Shown: positions 20,574 to 29,820, numbered from the stretch's first letter. The stretch is DNA of 64,000 nt from Paraburkholderia sp. BL9I2N2 (GCF_004339745.1 NZ_SMGP01000001.1:3410001-3474000), one strand, 5' to 3'. The notes: generated by a model not told the origin, from the letters alone. A program made the numbers and translations.

Positions 20574-21015
20574 AGCAACCGATACCCGCCGTGAGCACCC
20601 GGCGGGTGGATTAAAACCCTCCAGGCAAGTCGGATCATAGCGACGGGCGACGCACTCTCATGCTCGATTTGCTAGCTGAAGACCTGTGATCGACTTTGCA
20701 CGCTGCCATTCGGCGTGCCTGGGGCGAATTAGGTCATGTGCGCTAGCCTGGCGTGATGTGACGGTAGCTGGCACTGCAAGCGACGCACCTCATATCGAAA
20801 GAGGCCACATTGATGCCTGACTTGCCTTAAATGCGACCCCAATTTCCCGCCGGCAATGGTGCCTTGGTGTCGCGAGCCGCGAGAGTACGACAGTTGCAAT
20901 TGACCCGGAAACGCCTTCACATCTGCCCGCTTATAGAAGGGCGGTCTATTGCAACGCAACGATTCCAGCAAGTCAGCCCCTATCTTCTGCTGCGTCGTGA
21001 CGTAGGGTTTGCGCG
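20574..21015. other. No supported gene
   Basis: Short frames only, on both strands, without motifs. The segment lies between an IS5 element and a small minus-strand gene. Confidence 0.4.
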
Positions 21016-21288
21016 TTACTCGCCTGCTCCCTCCGGAAATGGAGGTACGTCCTTGAGGTAATGCGTCACGCCATCGACGCTCCAATTCGGTCGCTTCACG
21101 TCGTAGATATACTCGCGGAATGCCGCCATAGTGATTCTTCCTTGCGCCAGGCAAACGTAATCTTTGTATATGCTCGGCGGATTCGTTTCTGCATCAACCC
21201 ATTCCATTATTTTCCTCTCTATTGCGCTGGCGCAGTCAAATCTCGCCGCACGATAATGGCCCATGCCAGATATTATGCCCGATTTCAT
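21016..21288 (-). CDS. Small hypothetical protein with strong ribosome-binding site
   Basis: A 90-residue protein starting MKSGIISGMGHYRAARF, acidic to neutral, with a helical N-terminal half and an aromatic C-terminal half. GGAGGTGTCACG immediately precedes the ATG at 21288, which rules out the longer frame from 21486. No domain is recognised. A mobile-element cargo or orphan phage-type gene is possible. Confidence 0.6.
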   Translation of the reverse strand: MKSGIISGMGHYRAARFDCASAIERKIMEWVDAETNPPSIYKDYVCLAQGRITMAAFREYIYDVKRPNWSVDGVTHYLKDVPPFPEGAGE

Positions 21289-22092
21289 CGTGACACCTCC
21301 CTGGCACAATGTTTTGGACCCGCTATATCCCGAGCGATCTGGATTAAGCTCGACGCCCGGAAGAACTGAAGGCTTAGAGCCGCAAAGCGAGCGAGGTGCC
21401 GGTGCAGATCGCCTGACACCAGCCTCTCCCCTTCTCTGCCGGGCCGCAGAGGTGGAGACGCCCGAGCCAAGGGGTTTCGTGATCAAGGTAGCGCTTACCT
21501 TTGTGGTTTAGGTATGCCCAAAGCGGCAAGGCGCCGAACGCTAGCAGTTGCGAAGACGTTGTGGTTTCTCCGATGTAATATTGGCGGAAATTTTCAAGCT
21601 AGATGTCGCCTCGACGATTAAATTCAGGCGGCTTTTGGCTCCTGTCGGGGGTCGCGTTTGATGAGTTCGAAGTTGTCGGTCTGATCGGGATTCAGATGGA
21701 CCGTGTGTACGCGCTTCCAGTTTCGCGTGGGGCCTTTCCGTCGTAGCGGGTTGCGCTGCTTTGCCGCCTCGTAGAGCGTCTCGCGACGATCGAGGATCTG
21801 CTTGTCGAGGTTGGTGTGCCGTTGGGCAGGCGTGACGAAACGGATCGCGCTGTGACGATGTTCGTGGTTGTACCAGCGTACCAACCCGGTGACCCAGGCG
21901 CGCGCGGCAAATAGCGTGTCGAACGGCTGCATCGGATAGGCCGGCCGATACTTCAGTGTTTTGAACAACGATTCCGAGAACGGGATATGTGATTGATCAC
22001 ATATGGCAGAGGATTTTTGGTTAGCGATCGCGGCCGCAGAGGCATAACGGAGCCGATCAAGATCAGCCCGCGGTCGGTAACCAAAAAATCCT

Positions 22093-22319
22093 CTGCCTTA
22101 TGTCTTCGGAGACATAGTCGGCATACGGCAGCCGTCCACAGAGTGATTGCCTGGTACCGGTCCGGCCGGGATGTGCAACGTCTGTTGCCGCAACTGGCAA
22201 CGTACCTCGGACACGTTGAGATTAGCTCGACCCAGCGTTATCTGCAAATGACTCCGGAGTTGCTTCAAGAAGCCAGCCGGCTCTTCGCGAGCTACGCAGC
22301 CTGCGGAGGCCAATCATGA
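22093..22319 (+). pseudogene. C-terminal fragment of tyrosine recombinase (second gene of a trio)
   Basis: It encodes RHTAAVHRVIAWYRSGRDV and ATYLGHVEISSTQRYLQ, which hold the R of the H-x-x-R box, the LGH box and the catalytic Tyr of a tyrosine recombinase. The N-terminal two thirds are missing. Its TGA overlaps the ATG of the next recombinase by four bases. Confidence 0.75.
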
Positions 22320-22814
22320 TTGACAAGAATCTACTTGGCACATGGATTCGCCGTTTCCTCCTCGAATATCTGGTCGGTGAACGCAATCTGTCTCGCAACA
22401 CGCAGGCGAGCTACCGCGACACGCTGACACTGCTCTTGCCATTTGCAAGCAAGCGTACCGGCGTCGCCATCGACAAGATGACTGTCGACGATCTATCGGT
22501 CGTGCGGCAGTTCCTGGACTATCTGGAACGGAAACGGCATTGCACCGGCGTGACGCGCAACCAGCGCCTTGGGACCATCCATTCGCTTGCCCGCTTTATC
22601 GGCAGAAATGCCATCCATGCAGGCCAAGCGGATTAGCCCGCACAACATCCGCCACACGACTGCCGTCCATATGCTGCGTAGCGGTGTCGACATCAATACA
22701 ATCCGGGCGTGGCTGGGGCATGTCTCGCTGGACACAACGAATATCTACGCTGAGGTTGATTTGGGAATGAAGGCAAAAGCGCTAGCAAGCGTTGATGTCT
22801 CCGGGCAACCGTAG
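22316..22814 (+). pseudogene. Tyrosine recombinase with internal deletion and frameshift (third gene of a trio)
   Basis: The N-terminal SAM-like domain (LLGTWIRRFLLEYLVGERNL, ARFIGRN) is open to about 22610. The frame then changes to the C-terminal catalytic end (ISPHNIRHTTAVHMLRSGVD, IRAWLGHVSLDTTNIYAEVD), which holds H-x-x-R, the LGH box and Tyr. The catalytic centre in between, including the first Arg, is deleted. The product is inactive. Confidence 0.78.
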
Positions 22815-23090
22815 GACCGTTTGCGACAACGTGACTTGCCGTCATTGATGACGTTTCTCCGGGAAATATAGCCAGAATCTCTTAAAAAAATATGTGCCGT
22901 CTGCGCGTCGGGATCGTCTCAGTGAATCCCGGCGTTCTGCGCCTCGCGCTACATATCTTCGACCGCAACATATAACGGGTTGTCGTTGCTCACGCCCGGT
23001 CGACTCAATGACGGCATGACACCCAAAGCCTGCAGGGTGGCGAGCATCGTGGCGCCCTTCATCGGGCCGCCGTTGACGCCCTTCTAAAGG

Positions 23091-24176
23091 TCAAGGGGCA
23101 ATTTGAGTCTGTGTGATCTGGCGGTTGCGATGCTGGATTACGTAATAGACCTCCCGGGCGATATAGCGCTTGAGGCAGCGGATCGCTTCAAGTTTCGAAT
23201 GCCCCTCGCTGACGCGTTTGGCCACATAGGCCTTTGTGCGAGCGTCGGTTCTTAAGCGACCGATGGCAATGATGTGCAAGGCGCTGTTTGCTGCGCGATC
23301 CCCACCACGATTTAGTCGATGTCGCGTCACCTTACCGGAAGACGCCGGGACGGGGCTCACGCCACAAAGGGCGGCGAAGCTCGCCTCTGACTGAAGCCGG
23401 TCGCTGTTGTCGCCAGCGGTCAGTAACAGTTGCAAAGCCGACTCGTAACCAATCGCATTTCGCGAGACAAGATCGGGGGCAAGTTCGTCCACAAGCGTCG
23501 CGATCATGACGTCGAGGTCGGCAATCTCGTCGTGCAACTCCAGATACCGACGTCCCAGTGACTTCAGTGCAATTCGGCAAGCAGAGGTCAGGTTGCGATA
23601 GTCGGACAGATCCGGACGCCACGCAGCTAGTGTTCGGATGAGCTGCATTCGTGTCATCGCGCGTAGTGATTCACGTAACTCATCGGGCGCGCTGATGATG
23701 GTACTGTGGATCAGCTGCAAAGCAACGCGCCGCGCCGAAATGGCCGTCTTCCGGCAGACTTTCAGAACGCGTAGCGATTCAATCATGCCGTCGCGCGTCT
23801 TGGGCGTGACCGTCCGCACACCGGCGAAGGCAGCATGAGCCGCGTTGTAGGCATCCAGCGTATCGTCCTTGCCACGTTTGCGCCGGTCGCTTTTATCCGG
23901 CGCGGTGACCTCCAACACGGTTACGTGTGCCCGCTGTAGGTAGCGCAGTAAGCCCGCGCCATAGCTCCCGGTGCACTCCACGCCGACCCGGACAACCTCA
24001 CCGAATGAGCGCATCCAAAGCAACATCTGCTTGTAGCCGTGCCGCGTGGTTGGGAAGGATTCGCTGCCGAGAAGGCGATCATGTTCGTCAACGACAGCCG
24101 CGAAATGCAGGTCCTTATGCGTATCAACGCCGCCTACGATGCTCCGACGGCCAGCCATAGTCTGTTCTTCTTTCAT
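23091..24176 (-). CDS. IS110-family transposase (DEDD)
   Basis: A 361-residue recombinase. The N-terminal RuvC-like DEDD domain has D in VGGVDTHKDLH, E in VGVECTGSYG, and the DD pair around KRGKDDTLDAYNAA. The C-terminal Transposase_20 domain contains ALCGVSPVPASSGKVTRHRL and NRGGDRAANSALH, including the serine region used as nucleophile. A start at 24176 after GAGGCTGT is chosen; 24158 is an alternative. The frame is intact. Recent work on this family shows that a bridge RNA encoded in the element guides target choice. Confidence 0.92.
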   Translation of the reverse strand: MKEEQTMAGRRSIVGGVDTHKDLHFAAVVDEHDRLLGSESFPTTRHGYKQMLLWMRSFGEVVRVGVECTGSYGAGLLRYLQRAHVTVLEVTAPDKSDRRKRGKDDTLDAYNAAHAAFAGVRTVTPKTRDGMIESLRVLKVCRKTAISARRVALQLIHSTIISAPDELRESLRAMTRMQLIRTLAAWRPDLSDYRNLTSACRIALKSLGRRYLELHDEIADLDVMIATLVDELAPDLVSRNAIGYESALQLLLTAGDNSDRLQSEASFAALCGVSPVPASSGKVTRHRLNRGGDRAANSALHIIAIGRLRTDARTKAYVAKRVSEGHSKLEAIRCLKRYIAREVYYVIQHRNRQITQTQIAP

Positions 24177-24467
24177 ACAGCCTCGCTCCGGTTGCCGATG
24201 GGGTTCGGGCGATCTCACCGGCATCGAGTACCTGGACAAGACAGTAAAGTGACAGGGCGTCAGGCCCTTCTTGAGTCACACGTATCGACGAGGTGAAACC
24301 TCGCCGTTCGGCAGTTCCAGAGGACCGACGGGTCAAGGGAAAGACATTGAGTCGATCGGAATGGGAGTCAGGTCGCCCGGAACGCTTTACGGCACCAGAC
24401 CTCTCCCGAAAGCTCCGTGTTTCGAAACGGTGACTGCCCGGAAACATCTGGTACCCGTATTCTTACT
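24177..24467 (-). ncRNA. Candidate bridge-RNA region of the IS110 element
   Basis: The 291 bp between the element end and the transposase start are non-coding. They contain at least one perfect hairpin, CGAGGT-GAA-ACCTCG at 24289-24303. In IS110-group elements this left-end region encodes the bridge RNA. The assignment is by position and family knowledge; guide loops were not resolved. Confidence 0.35.
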
Positions 24468-25077
24468 ATCCGAATGCAGGATCACCTGGCCCGGTTTGAT
24501 CCCTTCACGCATGCATAGATCCTTTAGGAGTTCGCTGGCCTGGGCGCTGCTCTCTTCGGCGTAGACCTGCCAACCGACGACCATCCGACTGTACACGTCC
24601 ATGAACAGATAGAGATAGAAATACTGCCCGCGAACCGTCGTCGGCAAGTAGGCGATGTCCCGGCTAAACAGCTGACTGGGCGCATCGGCACGTACAGCAC
24701 GTGGCTTGCTGCGGGCGCAGGCCGGTCGTTCACTGCGCCGGTAGGCGAGCTGTTTCTCTTCGCGTAGCACTCGGTAAAACGTCGATTCCGAGGCGACGTA
24801 GCGGTGCTGGTCGGCCAGGCGCGGCACGGTCTGGCTCGGTGGCAGATGACCGAATTGGCCACTGCCAATAGTTCAACTCGCTCATCGGCCGACAGCTTGT
24901 GAGCAGGATCATGATGGCGCAAGGTGCGACCATCCACCGCTTCAGGACCGCCGCTTTGCCAGCGCTGCACGGTGCGCGCGCTCAACCCCAGAATGGCACA
25001 TGCGCATGCCTGACGAGCCCCGGCTGTAATCGCCTCACCGATCAGCTCCTGCAATGTCGCGCGCTCTTCAAGGGAGG

Positions 25078-25578
25078 TCATTCGTCCTCGTCCCCGAACA
25101 GCGCCCGATACTTTTTTGAAAGTACCCGCAACGCGGCTGCCTCCGCTAAAGCCTTTTCCTTGCGTTTCAGTTCGCCCTGCACTTGCGCGTTGGCCTGTCT
25201 CAGTTCGCGCATCTCTGGAGCGTTTGCACGTGCGCTGCTCGCGGTGCCGGCCGAACAGAACTGGGCGCGCCACTGGTCCAGATGATGGGCAAACAGACCC
25301 CGTTCACGGCACCACGCGTTCAGCGCCTCGTCGCTCAGTCCATGGCTTTGCTGCAAGGCCAGCAGGCGCTCTTCCAAAGACCAGTCTTCCGGGCGCCGTG
25401 CATCGACTGGCCCCGGGTTGCGGTTTGCGGCGTTAGACACGCGGATCCACTTCCTCAAGGTTAATACCTTCATGTTCAGTTCCGAGGCAACCGCTCCTAC
25501 GGACCGGTTGCCTCGTTGCAGGACCTTTGCCAGCGCCTGCTCCCTGAATTCGACAGAATACGTCTGTTTGGCATTCAA
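25078..25578 (-). CDS. IS3-family transposase OrfA, copy 2
   Basis: A 166-residue OrfA, similar along its whole length to the copy at 12403 (helix-turn-helix YSVEFREQALAKVLQRGNRSV, C-terminal coiled coil). It starts with TTG. The frame is intact although its OrfB partner is destroyed, so it can no longer serve this element in cis. It overlaps OrfB by four bases. Confidence 0.85.
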   Translation of the reverse strand: MNAKQTYSVEFREQALAKVLQRGNRSVGAVASELNMKVLTLRKWIRVSNAANRNPGPVDARRPEDWSLEERLLALQQSHGLSDEALNAWCRERGLFAHHLDQWRAQFCSAGTASSARANAPEMRELRQANAQVQGELKRKEKALAEAAALRVLSKKYRALFGDEDE

Positions 25579-25675
25579 CCTGCACCTCTGAGTTCTTCAA
25601 ATTAAGAAAATTCAGAGGCGACATCTAGTGTGACGCATGGGGGATTGGTGAACCAGCGCAATGTGAAGTCAAGGA

Positions 25676-26308
25676 TCACTTCAAGATCCGAATACCAGCG
25701 GGAACCTGCTTTTCTGATGGACGGTCTTCGGTGAAGGCCTGAGCGACAGCACGCGGTGTCGTACCAAGCACCCGCGCCGCCTTGCGCAGATTGCCGCGAT
25801 GTTCCGTCAACGCTGACAGCGCCTTGTCATATGAGAGCACGGGGATAGCTGCCCCGCGCCAGGCCTGCACAACAGCGACCTCATGGGGTGCGTTGTGGTC
25901 ACACGATGCATCTGCTCTCGCAGTAGAATTCAGCAGCGCAAGGAGCGTGCGCTTTTTGATCCAAAGCAGAAACTGGCGCCAATGTACGAGTTTGGCTAGG
26001 TCGTACCAGCCTGGTTCCTGCGCCGACCACTGAGCAATAAGATAGCTTAAATGCTTACCCTGAAAGTTCCACGGCGTTTGCGGAGCAAAACCACCAGCGC
26101 GCAACGTCTCAAAGCCATCCAGAAGTTCCGCCACGCGACGGCATTGTGTTTCGGGCGACACTGGGTAACTGGTACCAGTTCGCCGATCATACTTCCAGTT
26201 GACTTTGCCCCTAACAAGCTTGCGAAATTCGCGCTTGAATTCGCCCGGCAGACTGCTGCACGCAATTACGTACCGGTAATCATATACAACATGCATATTT
26301 GTTTTCAT
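25676..26308 (-). CDS. Integrase-N-domain-like protein with C-terminal helix-turn-helix
   Basis: A 210-residue protein. Residues 1-120 (VVYDYRYVIACSSLPGEFKREF, WKYDRRTGTSYPVSPETQCRRVA, LVHWRQFLLWIKKRTLL) resemble the N-terminal DNA-binding domain of a Burkholderia integrase group. The catalytic domain is absent. Residues about 150-195 (SYDKALSALTEHRGNLRKAARVLGTTPRAVAQAF) look like a Fis- or Xre-like helix-turn-helix. The same chimeric order occurs in the broken copy at 12095-14392, so it is not a one-off fusion. A directionality or regulatory factor is a reasonable guess, no more. Confidence 0.65.
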   Translation of the reverse strand: MKTNMHVVYDYRYVIACSSLPGEFKREFRKLVRGKVNWKYDRRTGTSYPVSPETQCRRVAELLDGFETLRAGGFAPQTPWNFQGKHLSYLIAQWSAQEPGWYDLAKLVHWRQFLLWIKKRTLLALLNSTARADASCDHNAPHEVAVVQAWRGAAIPVLSYDKALSALTEHRGNLRKAARVLGTTPRAVAQAFTEDRPSEKQVPAGIRILK

Positions 26309-27168
26309 TTTTTAACCGATGAGAGATCAATGCGGCGCAACACGGCGACTTCTTGTCTTGTGGGTGCGCCGTTTATCATCGTTGCGCGCACCATCGACGA
26401 ACAGAAGATGCGACCTACGAAACCGACGCAGTCACGACATGGACTTAGCGACCCCCGCTTGCTAGACATCACTTCATCTATAGCAGACGAAGGAAACTAT
26501 TCGCCGCTTGGCGATCAATAGCCCGGATCCTGCGGCGCCACCACAGTTTTGTTGCCTACAGGCTCAAAGCGACCTCAGCTCGCGGTCGTGTCACTTACTT
26601 GAATCAGGCATGGATTTCTTTATCAAACTGGTATTTGCCGGTTTTTTTTCATTGACAAAGTGTTCGCGTTTCACGCGGACGTTAGCTACGTCAGCCCGTT
26701 ATGCCAGAAGCCCGACTCGAGTAAAACCAACCTGATGCAGGTGGACTCCAACAGTAGCACCTCTACACCCAGACTCCTCTCAGAACTAGTTTCGACAAAG
26801 TGCACAATCTAAGCCTCAATCAGGTCTCCTACTCGAATCGGCCTGATCGAAGGCTGCGCATTGAGATGTCAAATCGCAAGCCAAACGGTGATCGTGATAG
26901 CACTTTTTTTGTCGTTGAATCCGCTTGTACCACCGCAATTTTTCACTTGATGAATGAACAGAAAGTGCGACATTAGAATCCTCAATTTTTCAAATGAGAC
27001 ATATCGATTGAAGCGTGGCCGTAGAGTGCTGCTTCGCCGTCCGCGGGGCCGGAACGACCAATCGGATAGCCGCGTGACACGCTATTTAGGCGCTTTGCCG
27101 CCAAACAGGCTGCAGCACGCGGCGCCTAAACTTGGAAGCAGCAATCATCTTTGATGTTGTGAAGTGAT
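26309..27168. other. AT-richer intergenic region without a recognised gene
   Basis: No open frame shows a domain or convincing start. A terminator-like hairpin near 26625 is listed separately. The 3' border is the duplicated 9 bp of an IS4 element. Confidence 0.4.
26625..26649 (+). terminator. Possible intrinsic terminator
   Basis: AACTGG and CCGGTT form a short stem (one G-U pair) followed by a run of eight T. No gene clearly ends just upstream on the plus strand, so its role is unclear. Confidence 0.35.
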
Positions 27169-27177
27169 ACATGACTA

Positions 27178-28502
27178 CAGTAGTGTCCGGTTAAATTTCG
27201 AACAAATTCAGTTGGTTACCGGATTGAGGCATTTCCGGGAGTGATGGATCGGGCCGCAAGGCGCTTGAAATCTCGGTTTTCTCGAATACGGAGACCGAAA
27301 GAATCTGTAGCAACGTATAGAGCGAGGCATCGAGTTGAAGCTCCTTTTTGACGATGGCGATCAACACGTAAGTGCAGACGGCGCACCAGATTTGCGTCTT
27401 CACCGCGTTCTCGCTTGTGCCGAGGAATCGCTTGATGCGCAGGTGCTGCTTGATCCACTTGAAGAACAGCTCGACCTGCCAGCGGTTCTTGTACAGCGCT
27501 GCAATGGTCAGCGGCGGCAGCGTCGTGTTGTTGGTCAGAAAAATCAGGTTCTTGCCCGATTCCGGGTCCTTGAAGCGGATGCGCCGCAAACGCTCGGGAT
27601 AGTCCTGCGCGGCGTAAAAGCCGTTCAAGGCGATGCTCTGGTCGCAGATCAAGCCCGTGCTGCGGTCGGTGGCAGCCGAATAGACGCGACGCGCGTTCAT
27701 GTTGCGTTTGGCTCGTGTGACGAAGAAAGCGCCCGCCTGATGCAGCTTGAACAGCCGCGCGAAGTCCAGATAGCCGCGATCCATGACGTAAAACGCGCCG
27801 GCTTCGATGGGCAGAAAATCGAGCACGCCCACCTCGTGCATCTTGCCGTCGCTGATGTGGATGAAGGCGGGGATCGCGCCGCGCAAATCCAGCAGCGTAT
27901 GCATCTTGACCGCCGCCTTGGTCGTGCGAAACGGCGCCCACTCGAACAGGGACAGGCACAAATCTATGGTCGTGGCATCGAGCGCATAGACGGTCGCATC
28001 GAGATCGATGTCCAGCGGCTGGGTCGCGTAAAGCGCTCGGGCGCGGGTGATGAGGCGCATTGCCAGCGCGTGATAGATGCGCCAGTCGCGCAGATTCAAC
28101 GCATCCGACAACGTCGAGCGTGCCGGGACGTTCTTCAATCCCATATGAAACAGCTTGCCCCGATTGGCAGACAGGCAGGCCTCGATGTCGCGCAGGGACT
28201 CGCGCCAGGTCAACTGCGCGAAGGCCATGATGCGGAACAAATCGGCACAGCCAAGCGTGCGGACCCCCGCGTCGCCGCGGTGTCGCTCGATGATGCGGCC
28301 AAACGTCTTCCACGGCACAAACTCCATGACTTGCGCAAACAGCGTCTTGCCCACGTTCATGCGTTACCCCAGGTCGCCCAAACCCGAAAGGATCGCAAAT
28401 GCTGATTTCAAAATTCAAATCGTGGACACCCATGAAGCCCTCGAAAGCCCTGTCAACAGTCGCTCTCCCGCCTGTCGACCTCAAATAAACCGGACACTAC
28501 TG
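27178..28502 (-). mobile_element. IS4-family insertion sequence with 9-bp target duplication
   Basis: The 1325-bp element has inverted ends CAGTAGTGTCCGGTT (left) and AACCGGACACTACTG (right). ACATGACTA is repeated directly at 27169-27177 and 28503-28511. One intact transposase is inside. It is of a different group from the IS4 element at 9076. Confidence 0.93.
27191..28360 (-). CDS. IS4-family transposase
   Basis: A 389-residue DDE transposase. An N-terminal DUF4372-like segment (FAQVMEFVPWKTFGRIIERHRGD) precedes the core with D in VYALDATTIDLCL, D in FYVMDRGYLDFARLF and E in YKNRWQVELFFKWIKQHL, the IS4 Y-R-E-K signature. The frame is intact and the ATG at 28360 begins MNVGKTLF. Active transposition is plausible because the ends and duplication are perfect. 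Confidence 0.93.
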   Translation of the reverse strand: MNVGKTLFAQVMEFVPWKTFGRIIERHRGDAGVRTLGCADLFRIMAFAQLTWRESLRDIEACLSANRGKLFHMGLKNVPARSTLSDALNLRDWRIYHALAMRLITRARALYATQPLDIDLDATVYALDATTIDLCLSLFEWAPFRTTKAAVKMHTLLDLRGAIPAFIHISDGKMHEVGVLDFLPIEAGAFYVMDRGYLDFARLFKLHQAGAFFVTRAKRNMNARRVYSAATDRSTGLICDQSIALNGFYAAQDYPERLRRIRFKDPESGKNLIFLTNNTTLPPLTIAALYKNRWQVELFFKWIKQHLRIKRFLGTSENAVKTQIWCAVCTYVLIAIVKKELQLDASLYTLLQILSVSVFEKTEISSALRPDPSLPEMPQSGNQLNLFEI

Positions 28503-28511
28503 ACATGACTA

Positions 28512-29107
28512 TAGAATTTGTCCCTGATAGGCTGGCAGTAGTTTGCTGTACCATCATCGAAAGTGGCGTCGTACCGAGAAGCGCCCGCACAATTGATTAA
28601 CATCGCGTGATGAATGAACGCGAGGTTCACTTGATGGATGCCCCATCGACATGCCTAAGGAAAAGCGGACTTCTTCGCCGTCGTGAAGACGTCAACAGCT
28701 CGTCGGGTGTTCTGAAACCGCAGTTATTTCGTTATCCAAGACTGTCACGCAACCGGTTGCTGTCACGTCGACTAAAAGGTGGCAGCGGTTTGTACGGGCA
28801 GACAATGAGTGTTAGCCCAGTTATTGACCGTCCGAGACGATGCCTCTCTCTTCGCGCTGTCATTTTCAATGCCCAATTGCAGTTCTGCCATGCGAGACCA
28901 CGTCAGTTCGCCGCAATGCAATTGGCGACCTCCTGAAATAGTGCACACCAGACTCTGGCACACCGCAGCGCGGACTAAATATGCGGGAGGATGGTCACGA
29001 TGCCGCCCAGGAAGGCGCGGTACTGTGACCATCGATCAGTCTGGCATTGCTGCCTTCCCCCTGCGTGTCAGCGCCGCTGCGGTATCGACCGACTGCGGCG
29101 CGCACGT
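28512..29107. other. No supported gene
   Basis: The stretch between the IS4 element and the minus-strand membrane-protein gene has only short frames without motifs. Confidence 0.4.
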
Positions 29108-29575
29108 TCACAAGCTTTCAACAGCAAAGCAGCGATGCCCAACAACCAGAAGTACTATTGACAAAAAACAAAGGGCGATGGGTTCGCCAAGAGATTTCAC
29201 GCTCAGCGTGGGAGCGGTCGCAATTTCGAAACATGCTCCAATTAAAGCCAAGGCGCTAAGCATATATGCAAATCGCCCGTTAAGTTTTCGTTGGCCAGCG
29301 GACTGACGGAAAAACCGCGTGACGTTAAAGCCCCTCGTACGAACAACGGCGTTGAAATCGATGAAATACCCGCGCCCGGAATCGTGCTTCACCGCAAATC
29401 GATCGCCGCCGCACTCAGCAATGAATAATTTTTGTCGATCGCATTGGTCCAGGACCTCCAAAAGCAATGACAAGCGTGGTGGCAACGTAACCTGCGCTGA
29501 CTCGGTGTTTAGTAGAACACGATCAGTAAGTATGGTCCCACCGTCATAAGACACTTCAACATCTATTAACTTCAT
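29108..29575 (-). CDS. Hypothetical protein with two C-terminal transmembrane helices
   Basis: A 155-residue protein starting MKLIDVEVSYDGG. Residues 1-105 form a soluble beta-rich domain (AQVTLPPRLSLLLEVLDQCDRQKLFIAECGGDRFAV is part of it). Two hydrophobic segments follow (YMLSALALIGACFEIA and ALCFLSIVLLVVGHRCF). The start is set at 29575, next to the stop of a small upstream membrane-protein frame, so the two could form a couplet. The family is not recognised. Confidence 0.5.
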   Translation of the reverse strand: MKLIDVEVSYDGGTILTDRVLLNTESAQVTLPPRLSLLLEVLDQCDRQKLFIAECGGDRFAVKHDSGRGYFIDFNAVVRTRGFNVTRFFRQSAGQRKLNGRFAYMLSALALIGACFEIATAPTLSVKSLGEPIALCFLSIVLLVVGHRCFAVESL

Positions 29576-29577
29576 GG

Positions 29578-29820
29578 CTACCCCGCTATTAAATGGTTGT
29601 AGGATTTTTCGTAAAGCCAACCGCCTAAGACGCTTAAAAAAAACAGAATAAAGTGCCACTTGATAAGAAGTAGCCACTTTCCGACGCCAAAAGTTGCCGA
29701 GTCGAGGTCTACATCCGACATTAGTGGCAAGAGAGAAAAGGTCTTCCAAGAATCGCACGATCCGTTCCAGTCGATGCGTTGAAAACGCGGTGTGTAAGGG
29801 AACTTTAGCGCCCTGCACAT
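29578..29820 (-). CDS. Small possible membrane protein
   Basis: An 80-codon frame with one clear hydrophobic segment (WHFILFFLSVLGGWLY). It ends two bases before the ATG of the next gene, which suggests translational coupling. A shorter form from 29721 (MSDVDLDSATF) is equally possible. There is no strong ribosome-binding site and no family is recognised. Confidence 0.35.
   Translation of the reverse strand: MCRALKFPYTPRFQRIDWNGSCDSWKTFSLLPLMSDVDLDSATFGVGKWLLLIKWHFILFFLSVLGGWLYEKSYNHLIAG

Larger units (their letters stand above)
21985..22973 (+). mobile_element. RIT-like tyrosine-recombinase element, internally deleted, 6-bp target duplication
   Basis: AACGGG occurs immediately outside both ends (21979-21984 and 22974-22979), inside IS3 copy 2. 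The ends start ATATGT and finish ACATAT, and the left end is a larger palindrome (ATATGTGATTGATCACATAT). An inverted pair reading GGCAGAGGATTTTTGGTTA lies at about 22005-22023 and 22078-22098. It holds 3' and 5' pieces of two overlapping tyrosine recombinases. Such tandem recombinases with ATGA overlaps are typical of recombinase-in-trio elements. Confidence 0.65.
23074..24467 (-). mobile_element. IS110-family element inserted in IS3 copy 2
   Basis: The flanking IS3 codons join exactly (HSD on one side, NGG on the other), which defines the element at about 1394 bp with no target duplication and no long inverted repeats, as expected for IS110. The non-coding part lies almost wholly upstream of the transposase, the IS110 rather than IS1111 layout. 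Confidence 0.8.
21624..25081 (-). pseudogene. IS3 transposase OrfB, copy 2, inactivated three times
   Basis: The reading frame continues across three pieces. The N-terminal piece (25081 to about 24468) ends at the codons for HSD. A middle piece (about 23073 to 22975) encodes NGGPMKGATMLATLQALGVM and onwards. The C-terminal piece (about 21983 to 21624) encodes SESLFKTLKYRP to the end. The N-terminal piece also has a 10-bp deletion near 24850 that shifts the frame after LLAVANS. Catalytic D, D and E are therefore on separate fragments. Confidence 0.85.
21603..25624 (-). mobile_element. IS3-family element, copy 2, split into three by two later insertions
   Basis: The outer ends match copy 1, and CTAG flanks the element directly at 21599-21602 and 25625-25628. 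The IS body is in three pieces: 24468-25624, 22980-23073 and 21603-21978 (plus one target repeat). An IS110 element (23074-24467) and a 989-bp recombinase element (21985-22973) separate them. Removing both, and one 6-bp target repeat, leaves about 1631 bp, which equals copy 1 minus a 10-bp deletion seen in orfB. Confidence 0.85.
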
